DNA from: Aurantiochytrium sp. KH105
Lineage: Eukaryota; Sar; Bigyra; Thraustochytrida; Thraustochytriidae
Length of the DNA stretch: 64,000 bases
Reading direction: 5' to 3'
Assembly (NCBI GenBank): GCA_003116975.1
Contig: BGKB01000269.1
Coordinates: forward strand, 1 to 64,000
Shown here: one piece after another, positions 10,005-19,953 of the stretch
Layout: every line of letters starts with the position of its first letter
Numbering within the stretch: the stretch's first letter is position 1
The notes under the pieces: model-generated
Database searches by the model: none
Seen by the model: only the letters and a program-made list of their open reading frames with translations
Told to the model about the DNA's origin: nothing
Made by a program: the position numbers and the translations under genes

Positions 10005-11162
10005 ATGACCGAAGAGATTGACGCTCATGTTGCACGCAAGTACGAGATCACGCAGCGGCTCGGCAAGGGTGCATACGGCATCGTCTGGAAGGCTGTGGAC
10101 AAGCGCACGCGCCAGACTGTTGCGTTGAAAAAGTGCTTTGACGCCTTTCGCAACGCCACCGACTCGCAGCGAACCTACCGCGAGATCGAGTACCTGAAGC
10201 AGCTTGGCGAGAACAATGGACACCCAAACATTATCCGCCTGCTTTCGGTCATTCGAGCAGAGAACAACAAGGACATTTATTTAGCGTTCGAGTACATGGA
10301 GACAGATTTGCACGCAGTCATCCGCGCAGGCATCCTTGAGCAGGTACACAAGCAGTACATTACCTATCAGCTTTTGCGCTCGGTCAAGTTCATGCACTCA
10401 GGAGACCTCTTGCACCGCGATCTAAAGCCGAGCAATGTCCTGCTCAACGCGGACTGTCACATGAAAGTGTGCGACTTTGGCTTGTGCAGGAGCGTCACCG
10501 AGGACCCAACAAACAAGGCTGCCTACTCGGAGTACACGGCAACTCGCTGGTACCGCTCCCCGGAGATCCTCATGGGGTCGACAAAGTACTCCACGGGAGT
10601 CGATATTTGGGCGCTCGGGTGCATCCTTGGAGAGATGCTTCTCGGTAAGCCGCTCTTCCCGGGGACCTCTACCATGAATCAGCTCGAGCGTATTCTCGAA
10701 CTCACTGGAGCCCCTGACGCGGAGGACTTGCAGTCCATTCAGTCTCCCTTTGCTGCCAACATGATCGAGAGTCTCGCCAAGCCCGCACCCAAGCCTCTAG
10801 AGGATATTATTCCCGGCGCGCCTGCCGATGGTCTCGACTTCATCCGTCGCTGCATGCACTTCAATCCAGACAAGCGTGCTACTGTCAACGACTTGCTCGA
10901 TCATCCCTACGTGGCACAGTTCCGAAAGGTGGACGAGGAGTACGCGGCGCCCCGCAAGTTCAAGATTGGCACGAATGATAATGTCAAGTATACCGTTGAC
11001 GACTATCGCAATCGTATCTACGACCTCATCAAGCAGGCAAAGCATGACAAGACCGCCTCCAAGCGTCAGTCCAGCAAGAGCATTCCCTCTGGAAGCGTTG
11101 CGGCCGCAGCGGGGACGACGACGACGCCCAGTGATCCTACCATTGTAAGGCATCACGTTTGA
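10005..11162 (+). CDS. MAP kinase, ERK7/MAPK15-like
   Basis: 385 aa. The kinase domain spans about residues 14-305: glycine loop GKGAYGIVWKA, VALKK lysine, catalytic loop HRDLKPSN, DFG, and the MAPK-type TATRWYRSPEIL substrate-binding lip. The G-x-A-Y-G-I-V-W glycine loop and the HSGDLLHRDLKPSNVLLN stretch are typical of the atypical MAPK ERK7/MAPK15. In animals and ciliates that kinase acts in ciliogenesis and autophagy. The activation-loop dipeptide is S-E-Y (residues 175-177) where MAPK15 members have T-E-Y, so Ser would replace the usual phospho-Thr. A basic, Ser/Thr-rich C-terminal tail of about 50 residues follows the kinase; it is short compared with animal MAPK15. The start at ATG 10005 sits just before the kinase domain. 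Confidence 0.9.
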   Translation: MTEEIDAHVARKYEITQRLGKGAYGIVWKAVDKRTRQTVALKKCFDAFRNATDSQRTYREIEYLKQLGENNGHPNIIRLLSVIRAENNKDIYLAFEYMETDLHAVIRAGILEQVHKQYITYQLLRSVKFMHSGDLLHRDLKPSNVLLNADCHMKVCDFGLCRSVTEDPTNKAAYSEYTATRWYRSPEILMGSTKYSTGVDIWALGCILGEMLLGKPLFPGTSTMNQLERILELTGAPDAEDLQSIQSPFAANMIESLAKPAPKPLEDIIPGAPADGLDFIRRCMHFNPDKRATVNDLLDHPYVAQFRKVDEEYAAPRKFKIGTNDNVKYTVDDYRNRIYDLIKQAKHDKTASKRQSSKSIPSGSVAAAAGTTTTPSDPTIVRHHV

Positions 11163-11419
11163 GCCCAAGAACGCACGTATAAATAATCACGGCACACGGT
11201 TTCTGGATCTGGCTTGCGCAAGCGCCGGCATCACTCTAGCCCTTTTTCGATAAGGAAAAGAAAACAACCTTACACCTGACTGACGAACAAATGGTTCTTT
11301 TTGTCTTATTTTATTTCTTTTCTCTTCATAGTTCTAAATACTCAAAGCGACTGCTGGCATGATTGACCTGGAAAAAGATTGCCAAGGAAGTCCCACCACG
11401 CTTGGCCGGTGCTCTGACC

Positions 11420-12703
11420 TTACGCCGAAGTTGCGGCAGGGCTTGTTTCAGCTGGAATCGCAGGAGAGCCAACTGGAACTGCGCTCGCGTCCACCTCGGC
11501 CAGAAAGCTGTCGCTGCGATTGATAAAGTTCATCTCCGCGTGCTGTGCGACCTCGATTGTGCACGGAGACTGCGAATTGTGCACGCTGACAACCACTGAC
11601 AGGGATCCTTCTGTCTCGGGAATGACAGAGAGCGAGGCAAAGCCCTCGTGCGCGGGGCCCAGTGTAGCGGAGGTGAGTACCTTGTCATGTTGCTTCACTT
11701 GTACATTAATGCGAGCACCGCTGTCCTTGCCGTGGAAGAAGACTTCAAAGAGGTTCTGCCTCTTTGGGGTCGCAGCGGTCGCTAGCTCAAGGGAGGACTC
11801 GGCGGCAACCTCTTTGATGGTAACATTGGGTCTCTGGGCGAAGGGAATGAGACCGACGGGGCACTCATCATCGGGCTTCTTGCCGCCCATCATCTGAGGG
11901 ACCTGATCTAGAGCCTTCCAGCGACTAAGAAATGGACAATCGTCCGCGCCGTGACCAGGACAGAGCTTTTGCTTTTCGACCGCGCGCTTGTTCTGCAGCT
12001 TGTTCACCATGCGCATGATGAAGCGAATCGGCGACGGCAAGCTCACCAGAACTTGCATTCCCAAAAGCTGAGGGTAGACCATTTGACTGAGATGGGAGCT
12101 CTTGCCGAGCGCCTGGACAAATTTTGGGTCAAAGCGCGACATGGCAAAGCCGGCCGCGTGCACGCCCGTGATCATCTTAATAAACTTGCCACTCTTGCGT
12201 GTGCGCGCGTCGCAGATCTGAAAGCCGATTTCGTTCGAAAATGCGAGGGCCATCGTTGCATCTTCCAAAGACATGTTGCGCATCATGGCCTTCATGTCGC
12301 TCACGCCGGCACGAACAAGGAACAGTGGATGCTTGTCATCCCCGAGAGCGCCACAAAAGGCAGCGCATTGGTACCGCGAGAGTCGGCTCTGCAGCTCGTG
12401 TCCGCCCTGAACGGCCTGCTGGAGCGATTTGGCGTGCTCTTTGCGCCACGCGAGCGCGCCTCGAACTTGCTTCGCGGCCTTGCTCACGTCTCCCTCCGAC
12501 GAGAGCACGAACCGCAGGAGAAAGAGGTCATCTGTCTTGGTGCCCACGTCGCCAGCCTCCTGGACGTCCGTGGCGACCTCCTTGCGCAGCGCCGCGACCT
12601 CCTCGGCCGCCTTCTGCTGCCACTCCTCGACGCTGTCCCCGAGCTCCACGTTCCACGAGGCCCTGTCCTTCTTGTCCTTGTGCTTCTTCAGGCCCAGCAC
12701 CAT
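11420..12703 (-). CDS. CRAL-TRIO (Sec14-like) lipid-binding protein with C-terminal beta domain
   Basis: 427 aa from ATG 12703. A K-rich N-terminus (MVLGLKKHKDKKD) precedes a CRAL-TRIO N-terminal helical part with DLFLLRFVLSSEGDVSKAAKQ around residue 60. The lipid-binding lobe follows (about 105-265) with GFAMSRFDPKFVQALGKSSHLSQMVYPQLLGMQVLV, the typical Sec14 cradle ending. A 50-residue Cys-containing linker comes next. Residues about 315-395 form a strand-rich segment that resembles the GOLD/jelly-roll domain found after CRAL-TRIO in SEC14L proteins. The expected role is cytosolic phosphoinositide or lipophilic-ligand transfer. The large plus-strand open frames over this gene are its GC-rich antisense shadow. 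Confidence 0.85.
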   Translation of the reverse strand: MVLGLKKHKDKKDRASWNVELGDSVEEWQQKAAEEVAALRKEVATDVQEAGDVGTKTDDLFLLRFVLSSEGDVSKAAKQVRGALAWRKEHAKSLQQAVQGGHELQSRLSRYQCAAFCGALGDDKHPLFLVRAGVSDMKAMMRNMSLEDATMALAFSNEIGFQICDARTRKSGKFIKMITGVHAAGFAMSRFDPKFVQALGKSSHLSQMVYPQLLGMQVLVSLPSPIRFIMRMVNKLQNKRAVEKQKLCPGHGADDCPFLSRWKALDQVPQMMGGKKPDDECPVGLIPFAQRPNVTIKEVAAESSLELATAATPKRQNLFEVFFHGKDSGARINVQVKQHDKVLTSATLGPAHEGFASLSVIPETEGSLSVVVSVHNSQSPCTIEVAQHAEMNFINRSDSFLAEVDASAVPVGSPAIPAETSPAATSA

Positions 12704-13772
12704 GGTGCTCCTCCTCCTCCTCCTCGCGCGCGCCGACGAGCAGGCTGTCGAGCCTCGGCGCCGCGTCCGCTCGCGTTGCTGGTCTGCTGCTCCTCGCCGC
12801 CGGGGGTGAGAGAAGCTGTCCTGCTCGACGACGACGTCAACGACGTGCACGAGGGAGGCGCCTTCGTGCAGCGCGGTGAGGCCGAGGACCCGTTCGAGGA
12901 ATACTGTCTGTTCGCCTGCGCGGTGTGCCAAGCGGTCGATACCGACCCAAGAACTCGAAGGGCGAGCGAGACGCCGAGGCCGCACGCGGCGGCAGAGGGC
13001 CCGCTCGCGCCGACGGCCGGCACGGCGCAGATAAGGCTCAGCTCGAGCCCGTTCTGGCGCGCCTTGCTCGCGCGACGCGGTGCGATGAGGTGCGCCGCGC
13101 TGGGATGGCGAGGCGAGCGGGCGAGCGCTTGCCGCTGCGCTGCGCTATGCTATGCTTGCTGCGCTATGCAGGGAGTGCTGCGCGACGCTATGCTGGGCCG
13201 CTCGCTCCGCTCGGCTGCGTGGGCGCGAGCTCGCCCGCCTCGACACGCGGGGACGCTCGGCTTCCTCTGGCGCGGCAGGTTTCCGGTCTGCACGCGCGGC
13301 GAGAACTCCCTCGTCGCGGCAGCGTCCCCTGCTCGCTCGGATAAAGAGCGACGAAGACGAGTTATAAGTAGTTGTTGTCGTTGTTAGGCACCGAGAGGGT
13401 CGTCCGTAACAACGCAGACCTGGATCGAGCGGGGAGAGAAGAGCTAGCTGGACTCCAGGCGGGCCCAGGCCCGCGCGAGCGAGCGCGCAGCGAGGCGAAG
13501 CGGAAGTCTCGCGAGGCTGCTGCGCGAAGCAGCGGGCGCCGCGAGAACCACCCAACTGACCTGGCAGTGCGAGGCGCCTGTTTTTTTGGGGGGGGGAAGG
13601 GAGGGCGGAAAAGTGGACTCGGTGTGCCAGCGGCAAATACGCGACCCGCTCCCTTCGTTGTTCGAGGGGTGTTCAGGCAACACCATTCCCTAGAACGAAG
13701 AAAACTCGTCCTGGCAGCGGCTCGACTGGCTAGTTGTAGCTGGTGCGTAAGACATCATAACGCCAGAAAGAG
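12704..13772. other. Intergenic region, divergent promoters
   Basis: Very GC-rich, with repeated GCGCTGCGCTATGC-type sequence at 13130-13210 and a G9 run at about 13590. Contains the upstream regions of the CRAL-TRIO gene (minus) and the GH3 gene (plus). No gene is supported. Confidence 0.5.
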
Positions 13773-16118
13773 ATGATGACAGCTAAGTCGGTGAAAAATA
13801 GCATCGTGGCTGTGCTGGTCGCGGCGCTGGCTTGGCAAACATGCGCAAAAGCTAACTATCAGTGGTGCGCGCCTTCACGAAACGGAAGCGCGCCCGCGCC
13901 CACATCAGAATATTGCAATGCGCACCTTGATATCGAGTCCAGAATGCAGGCTCTCATGGACGCCCTGAGCCTCGAGGAGATGGCAGGCCTTTTGTCACCG
14001 GATCCCGCCGAGGGAAACACCTGCGACACGCACAGCGGTGCCGTGCCTCGCCTTGGCATCTCAAACTACATGTGGCTTACAGAAACGAACTCGGACGTGG
14101 CCGCCAATTGCCCCGAGGGCGCCTCGAGATGTCGAACCTCCTTCTATGGTCCCCTTGGCTGTGGGGCAAGCTTTAACGAAACCGCGATGCGCGTCAAAGG
14201 ACGCGTTCTGTCCTTTGAGCTGCGCGCTTTCCGCAACGCGGGACTGTATCGTCCAATCGGTCGAAGTGAAGAGCAGAAGCAACGCGAAAAAATCGGGGTC
14301 ACTGCTTTCGGACCCAACCTTAACATTCCGCGAGACCCGCGATTTGGAAGGCTCAGTGAACTTCCCGGGGAAGATCCCTTTCTCACAGGGACCTTGGGCG
14401 CCGCGATGGTGCAAGGTCTGCAAGAACCCGACGCCAAAGGTCGTCCCCGCGCGCTTGCGTTCATGAAGCACTTTGCCGCCTACTCGGTCGAGGAGAATCG
14501 AGGCCATGACAACTATAACATTTCGGCCTTTGATCTTGCAGATACCTATCTTCGCCAATACGAGATCGTTTCGCGCCGGGCGTCGCCGGCGGGGGCCATG
14601 TGCAGCTACAATGCGATCAATGGGGTCCCTGCATGTGCAAATGACTTCATCTTGAATAAAGTCTTCCGCGAACAATGGGGTCTGCAAGATGGAATCATTA
14701 CGTCGGATTGCGGCGCTGTCGGAAATCTCTTGGGCGCGCCGGTGTTTGCGCCCGATAAAGCGACAGCTTCGGCTTGGGCGATCAACAATGGCACAGATTT
14801 GGAAATGGGGTCTACGATTCTTCGCGACCCTCAAGGATTGGCGCTGGCCCTTGAACGTGGCCAAGTGTCTGCAGAAACAGTCAAACGATCAGCGACAAGA
14901 CTACTCAAGGCGCTCATGCGCGCAGGACTTTTCGACGCCTTTGGCGACAGCGAGTTCGACCATGTCCCCATCGACGTCGTCGGCGGCGATGTGCACGACG
15001 GCCTTGCTCACGAAGTGGCCCTTCAAGCGCCCGTGCTCTTGCGCAATGACCTTGATGTCCTACCGCTCGAAAAGGGCGAAAAGTTGGCAATTCTTGGACC
15101 ACAAGGCGCGGACCCCGAAAGTCTTTGGTCGGATTATGCGTCCAAGCCGCGGTGTCCGGATGATTCATCCTCATGCGCCATGACTCTGGTTGACGCCCTC
15201 CAAAGCGAAGGGTTTGATGTATCTCACAGTGAAGGGGTTCCTCGCGAGGGTCCGCCCAATAAAACGGACACTGCACTTGCCATGCAACTCGCCCGCCTTG
15301 CAGACGTAGTCGTATTGACGCTTGGCACCTCTCGCAGCCAAGAGCGCGAAACGCTCGATCGGAAGAGTACGGACCTCCCTGGTTTTCAAGCCGACTTTGC
15401 CAAGTCTGTTCTTGCTCTTGGGAAACCGACGATTATTGTTCTTCAAAACGGGGGACCCATCTCGGAAGATTGGCTTGTTTCGGCGTTTGAAAACCCTTTG
15501 GCCATTGTCGAGGCATTTACGCCCAATGCGCGTGGTATGCGAGCTGTTGCTCAGCTTCTTAGCGGTCGCGAAAACCGCTGGGGCAAGCTTCCGTACACAA
15601 TGTATCCGAGCGCATATCAACATCAAGTATCGAAATTTGACTTTGACATGTCAAAACCTCCGGGTCGTACCTATCGCTACTACACAGGACCCAAAGCGCT
15701 CTTTCCCTTCGGATTTGGCTTGTCGTACACCACTTTCAGTCTTCAGGCTTGCAAGTGCTCACGCGACGCCGTCTTCTGCGCCATCCGGAACACAGGTCCG
15801 CGTCGCGGCGATGAAGTTCTCCAGGTGTATCACATTCCATCAGCGTCGCAGGCAGACGAAGATGAGCGACCGACCCCGTTGCAAACGCTCGTGGGTTTTC
15901 ATCGAATTTCTCTCGACGTTGGCGAGTCGCGCAAGGTCGAAATCTCTGTGGATCCTTACGCTTATCAGTTACCGAATCAAAGGGGCGAGCGCAAGGTCCG
16001 TCCCGGCGTACATAGTCTGGCTGTGCGACTTGGCACGCTGGGTGGCTCTGCTGATGATGCCCAAGCCTCGGTCTGCCAAGTCATCGTCGAGGAAGAGATT
16101 CCACGAAAGGAAATGTAG
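13773..16118 (+). CDS. Glycoside hydrolase family 3 (beta-xylosidase/beta-glucosidase-like), secreted
   Basis: 781 aa. A signal peptide (about 1-27, NSIVAVLVAALAWQTCAKA) directs secretion or lysosomal entry. The GH3 N-terminal barrel spans about 50-345 and contains GVTAFGPNLNIPRDPRFGR, the KHFAAYS motif, and ITSDCGAV with the nucleophile Asp312. The S-D-C-G form is typical of the beta-xylosidase/arabinofuranosidase branch. The alpha/beta sandwich domain follows (about 400-625; LAILGPQGADPESLWSDYASK, VVLTLGTS). A fibronectin-III-like domain (about 680-775) ends the protein; it begins with FPFGFGLSYTTF and contains RRGDEVLQVYH. The whole GH3 architecture is present. The likely substrate is beta-linked xylo- or gluco-oligosaccharide. 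This suits an osmotrophic decomposer. The exact specificity cannot be read from the sequence. Confidence 0.92.
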   Translation: MMTAKSVKNSIVAVLVAALAWQTCAKANYQWCAPSRNGSAPAPTSEYCNAHLDIESRMQALMDALSLEEMAGLLSPDPAEGNTCDTHSGAVPRLGISNYMWLTETNSDVAANCPEGASRCRTSFYGPLGCGASFNETAMRVKGRVLSFELRAFRNAGLYRPIGRSEEQKQREKIGVTAFGPNLNIPRDPRFGRLSELPGEDPFLTGTLGAAMVQGLQEPDAKGRPRALAFMKHFAAYSVEENRGHDNYNISAFDLADTYLRQYEIVSRRASPAGAMCSYNAINGVPACANDFILNKVFREQWGLQDGIITSDCGAVGNLLGAPVFAPDKATASAWAINNGTDLEMGSTILRDPQGLALALERGQVSAETVKRSATRLLKALMRAGLFDAFGDSEFDHVPIDVVGGDVHDGLAHEVALQAPVLLRNDLDVLPLEKGEKLAILGPQGADPESLWSDYASKPRCPDDSSSCAMTLVDALQSEGFDVSHSEGVPREGPPNKTDTALAMQLARLADVVVLTLGTSRSQERETLDRKSTDLPGFQADFAKSVLALGKPTIIVLQNGGPISEDWLVSAFENPLAIVEAFTPNARGMRAVAQLLSGRENRWGKLPYTMYPSAYQHQVSKFDFDMSKPPGRTYRYYTGPKALFPFGFGLSYTTFSLQACKCSRDAVFCAIRNTGPRRGDEVLQVYHIPSASQADEDERPTPLQTLVGFHRISLDVGESRKVEISVDPYAYQLPNQRGERKVRPGVHSLAVRLGTLGGSADDAQASVCQVIVEEEIPRKEM

Positions 16119-16464
16119 TAAGCCCAATTGAACCGTTCCTTGCCAAACTGATTATGATGGACGAGCGTGAAGCCCATCCATCCTCTCTCTCTCTAGGCCC
16201 AGGCCTGGTTCGAAACATGAAGTAGGCCTAGCTAGGCCTAGAGGCTACCTACTATATACTATACATCTGTGATGATCGTAAAACTTAGATCCGTTGAACT
16301 CAAAAAAGGGTTGCGCAGGCTTTTGGAGCTATCGAAATGTGTATTTTTTTGCAGCGAGCGAAGAGCCAAAGCAGTCGCGTCTGGCAGGCAAAACCTGCAG
16401 GTGGCGCAGGTGCTGCTGGTGCTGCTGCCGCAGTGGCGGCGCGCGCCCCGGCAGATTGCCAAAA
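16119..16464. promoter_or_regulatory. CCDC146 upstream region with TAGGCCTA palindromes
   Basis: Contains an 18-bp perfect palindrome formed by two abutting TAGGCCTA units (16223-16240) and a third related AGGCCTGG just upstream. The same octamer occurs at 940-947 and 31081-31088, also outside genes. It could be a promoter element or simple palindromic filler. The frame of CCDC146 is open from 16294, but the first ATG is at 16465. Confidence 0.35.
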
Positions 16465-19284
16465 ATGGCCTCCGAGGGCGGAGAGACCGAGGAACTACCA
16501 GAGGTACACGAAGTCGAGATCGTGGACATTAGCAACTCGGCAGCCTTCGTCCTGCTCAATGACCTCGTCAGCACGGGAAAAATCGACCAGGAGGCCGCGG
16601 ACGCGCTCAAGGTGCAATACGAGCTCTTGCACAAGAGTACGCTCGAGCTCTATCATGAAGAAAAGAAGACGCTAAAAAAGGCCAAACAGCTAAACCAGGA
16701 CTTGCTTGCGGAAAAAATTAAGCTGGAAAAGCTCAGCATTCGCAAGCATGAGGACACGCAGTCGACGGTCGCGCTCAATAAGGAATGCGAGAGCACAGCG
16801 CACGAGCTGAGCGAGCTCATGGGAAAAGGTACCGCCTTGCACGTTCAGGTCGTGGAGTGTCAGTCTGAAAAGGATGAACTCGAGCGCCAGCTCGAGTTTA
16901 TCACCAAGGAAAATGAGAACCTCGTCAACCCAGTGTTCGAAGAAAACACAGAAAAGGCTAAGAACCTAGAGCAAGAGTGCGCGCGGCAAGACAAGGCTCT
17001 CGAGGAGAGTAAAAAGGAGAGGGAAACCCTTGTTAAGCGCAACGAGGAATTGAGCAATCTCGCCGAAGATCTTGCAGAAACTCGAATTCAGCTGAAGCAA
17101 ACACTCAGCAAAATACGCGCCGACCCCGAACGCATTCGCAAGCAGGCCGATGTTGTAGAGACTGCCGTTGTAAATCTTGGCCAGGAAGTTGAAACCCTTC
17201 AGAGTCAGATCGCGACCTCCGACGAGGAACTCATGGCGCAGGAGGCCAAAAAGCAAGCAATCACAGAGAGCGGAAAGGAGATCTCGCGCAAGCTGGATAT
17301 GCATCGGTCAACTTTGGAGCAGCGCGAACGTGACGTCGACGCCCTGCGAAAATCGCTCGAGGAGGAAAAGAGCGCGCACCAAGACATTCTCGCGCAACGG
17401 GTCCAGCTTGAGCTCGTACTCAAAGACGAGCGCCTCAGCTTAAAGCATTTGCTCACGGACCTTGCTCAAACGAAAAAATCCTACGAGGGCGTGAAAAAGG
17501 CGCTGAAAAAGAGTGTAGCGCAGCTCGACAACGTCAAAGCTACCATCCCCCAGTTGGAAGCCAATCAGGCAGACCTCACTGCCTCGCGCAATCTATACAA
17601 TACAGAAAACAAAGAGCTGACACGCAAGCTGGCAGCGTTACAGCAGGAGATTGACATTTTTATTGCCAATTACCTGCGGCAAGAAAGCATCGAAAAGTCG
17701 AAGAAGCAGGAAATGGAGACAGCCATGGCGCAAGTCAAGGCCTGCGAGCGTCAGATTGCCCTCTGGATCGAGGAAGAACACAAACAGGCAAAACAGCTTT
17801 CGATGCTGTCGGCGCAGCGCGAGCTGCGCACACGCGATGCGAGCAAGGCCGCCGCCAGCCACAAAGCTGCCGTCCAAGACCTTCGCATTAAGGAGCTCAC
17901 AGTATTGGACTTGAGCAAGCGACTGACCGAGACGACCAACAAGTTACGACAGTTTTCAACGCTGTACGACGTGGTGAAGAACGAGCGAAACAAATACGTG
18001 AACTTGATCCAGGCCAGCTCGCAGGCTTTGGCGGAAATGAAGGAAAAAATCAAGATTCTAGAGAACGAGGTCGAAATTCTTCGCAACGAGTCCATCGCCA
18101 AGGACAAGTCTCTGACCAAGGAGCATCTCGCGCACCAGGCTGCCCAGTGTCAGCGCGATACGGCTCGGCACGATATGAACAAGTCGCAGGCCGTATACCA
18201 GGAGCGCCAGACCCAGGTGGAGAAGCAGATTGTTGAGATCGACAAGCTCAACTCGATTATCAACAACATGGAGAAATCCATGGTGCGCCTGAAGAAACAG
18301 TATGAGGCTGCGGTCGAGAACCGCAACTTTTCTGGAGTTCAACTTATTGACCGCAACGACGAGCTCTGCATTCTCTACGAGAAGGCCAACATTCAGGAGG
18401 AAACGCTCAAGCGAGGAGAGATTGGCTTGCGCGACCAAGAGGAGGCCATTCGACTCGAAAAGATTGCCATTGCAGAGCTCGAACGCAGTCTCCAGACGAC
18501 GCGCAAGCGTCTTCCTGTGGTTCCCGAGCTGGCTGAAAAGGTTCTTGCGCTCAAGCGCGACCTCGCGCACGAGCGCTCTCTCACGGAGAAGCTCTGCGCC
18601 GACCTTGAGACGCCGGAGAACGCGGATCGTTGGCGCGCCCTTCTTGGCGACGACCCAGACCTTGAGCAGCTCCAGGCCAAGCTTCAGGTCCTGAATCATC
18701 GGCTCAATGGAAAGAAGGAGCATCTTTTAGAAAAGGAACTCGTGCTCGAGGAGGTCAGCGAGCTCGCAGAAAAGCTTCGAGCCAAGGCCTCGGACGGAAA
18801 GAAGAACACACTAACGCTTGCAAAGAAGGTCAACACCTTTCAGTCTCGCATCAAAGACACCACACGGCGCATGATGGCCATTGTGTCTGAGCTGTCCATG
18901 TACCAGGCCACGGCCATGAAGCTGGAGCAAGAGAAGCATGACCGCGAGGCAGAGCTGCACGATGCACAGCTTCGGCTCGGTCGAAACGAGCCGCCCTCCG
19001 AGGAAGCCGAATTTGAGTGGTATCGCGTGCAGAAGCGTCTCGAGGAACGCCAGCGCCGCGCCCAAGAGGTTGCAGAGCTCTCAAGCGCAGGGGGTGACCC
19101 CTTTGCTCAGACGGATGTGGGCCCTAAACGCTCCACTGCTCAGCCACGACCTAATGCCTATATTCCCAATGATGCGCTTGGAGTTCCTAAACCTTATGGA
19201 GCCCAGGCTCCCTTCAAGCCGACGCCTGCGGGTTCTACGATGCGACACATCCGTCCACCAAAGCCGCAGCACATCGAAATTTAG
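16465..19284 (+). CDS. CCDC146: CCDC146-family coiled-coil protein (centriole/axoneme)
   Basis: 939 aa, almost entirely heptad-rich coiled coil (about residues 35-860). The family assignment rests on the conserved block NRNFSGVQLIDRNDELCILYEKANIQEETLK (about residues 610-640) and on the later LEQLQAKLQVLNHRLNGKKEHLLEKELVLEEVSELAEKLR block, both characteristic of CCDC146. The C-terminus (about 860-939) is Pro-rich and basic and probably disordered. CCDC146 in animals localises to centrioles and axonemal doublets and is needed for sperm flagella. This gene therefore implies a flagellated stage in the host. The start ATG 16465 follows a frame that is open upstream but lacks earlier ATG codons of quality. 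Confidence 0.85.
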   Translation: MASEGGETEELPEVHEVEIVDISNSAAFVLLNDLVSTGKIDQEAADALKVQYELLHKSTLELYHEEKKTLKKAKQLNQDLLAEKIKLEKLSIRKHEDTQSTVALNKECESTAHELSELMGKGTALHVQVVECQSEKDELERQLEFITKENENLVNPVFEENTEKAKNLEQECARQDKALEESKKERETLVKRNEELSNLAEDLAETRIQLKQTLSKIRADPERIRKQADVVETAVVNLGQEVETLQSQIATSDEELMAQEAKKQAITESGKEISRKLDMHRSTLEQRERDVDALRKSLEEEKSAHQDILAQRVQLELVLKDERLSLKHLLTDLAQTKKSYEGVKKALKKSVAQLDNVKATIPQLEANQADLTASRNLYNTENKELTRKLAALQQEIDIFIANYLRQESIEKSKKQEMETAMAQVKACERQIALWIEEEHKQAKQLSMLSAQRELRTRDASKAAASHKAAVQDLRIKELTVLDLSKRLTETTNKLRQFSTLYDVVKNERNKYVNLIQASSQALAEMKEKIKILENEVEILRNESIAKDKSLTKEHLAHQAAQCQRDTARHDMNKSQAVYQERQTQVEKQIVEIDKLNSIINNMEKSMVRLKKQYEAAVENRNFSGVQLIDRNDELCILYEKANIQEETLKRGEIGLRDQEEAIRLEKIAIAELERSLQTTRKRLPVVPELAEKVLALKRDLAHERSLTEKLCADLETPENADRWRALLGDDPDLEQLQAKLQVLNHRLNGKKEHLLEKELVLEEVSELAEKLRAKASDGKKNTLTLAKKVNTFQSRIKDTTRRMMAIVSELSMYQATAMKLEQEKHDREAELHDAQLRLGRNEPPSEEAEFEWYRVQKRLEERQRRAQEVAELSSAGGDPFAQTDVGPKRSTAQPRPNAYIPNDALGVPKPYGAQAPFKPTPAGSTMRHIRPPKPQHIEI

Positions 19285-19540
19285 TAAACGTTCTGTCGCC
19301 CTTGTTCTTGCGAGAAAACATGCCTTTTGTTCTTATTGTGTTTCGTGCTTTTTGATTTTCAAAGAAAGACTCTGTTTTGTTCCGACTGGCTGGCTTGCTG
19401 ACTGACTAGCTGGCGAGCGAGCGGGGGATCGTTCTTGACTGCTGTCGCCAACGCGAGCTTTTGTCGCGCACGAGTCCCGAGGAAGAGAAGCTATGGATAG
19501 CTATAAGCAACCTAACCAGCGGAGCAATTACGTTGCATCG

Positions 19541-19611
19541 TCCCTGTAGAATAGTGGTTAATTCGTCTCCCTCCTAAGGAGAAGGGCCTGGGTTCGACTC
19601 CCAGCAGGGAC
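19541..19611 (+). tRNA. tRNA-Arg (anticodon CCT)
   Basis: A 71-nt cloverleaf. The acceptor stem TCCCTGT pairs with GCAGGGA and is followed by discriminator C. The anticodon stem TCTCC/GGAGA encloses the loop CTCCTAA, so the anticodon is CCT (reads AGG). The T arm CTGGG-TTCGACT-CCCAG contains a good B box (GGTTCGACTCC). The D arm is short. There is no intron. A run of 16 Ts directly follows (19613-19628), a strong RNA polymerase III terminator. It lies between CCDC146 and the Pol X gene. Confidence 0.92.
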
Positions 19612-19612
19612 T

Positions 19613-19628
19613 CTTTTTTTTTTTTTTT
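19613..19628 (+). terminator. RNA polymerase III T-tract terminator
   Basis: An uninterrupted run of T residues immediately downstream of tRNA-Arg, far longer than the four or five needed for Pol III termination. Confidence 0.85.
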
Positions 19629-19953
19629 CCTCTCCAGCTTCTCGCACAGACTTGGCCATCGCGCACAATTTCTCAACAAAAGCCTAGCGTCGCGGGCGAT
19701 CGTGGGGCAGCTGTTCTGCACGAGTCTGCGAATCTTTCGTCAAAGAGGTGTCGCGCGAGCGCATAGCTTTTTGGGTCGGACGCGACGGGACGGGAGGGAG
19801 GGGAAGGGAAGGGAAGAAGCTCTTGGCAGAGAGTGATCGATCGGCCACGCTTCAGACTCGAAGGAAGGAAGCCCTCACCCGTCGAGAGGCCCTGCGCGAG
19901 CAACCAAAAGAGAGGTGCCGTCGTAAGACGCAAGGGCGACGCGAAAGAACAGC

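Noticed and set aside
11951-13387. 478-codon plus-strand open frame
   Set aside because: Antisense of the CRAL-TRIO gene.
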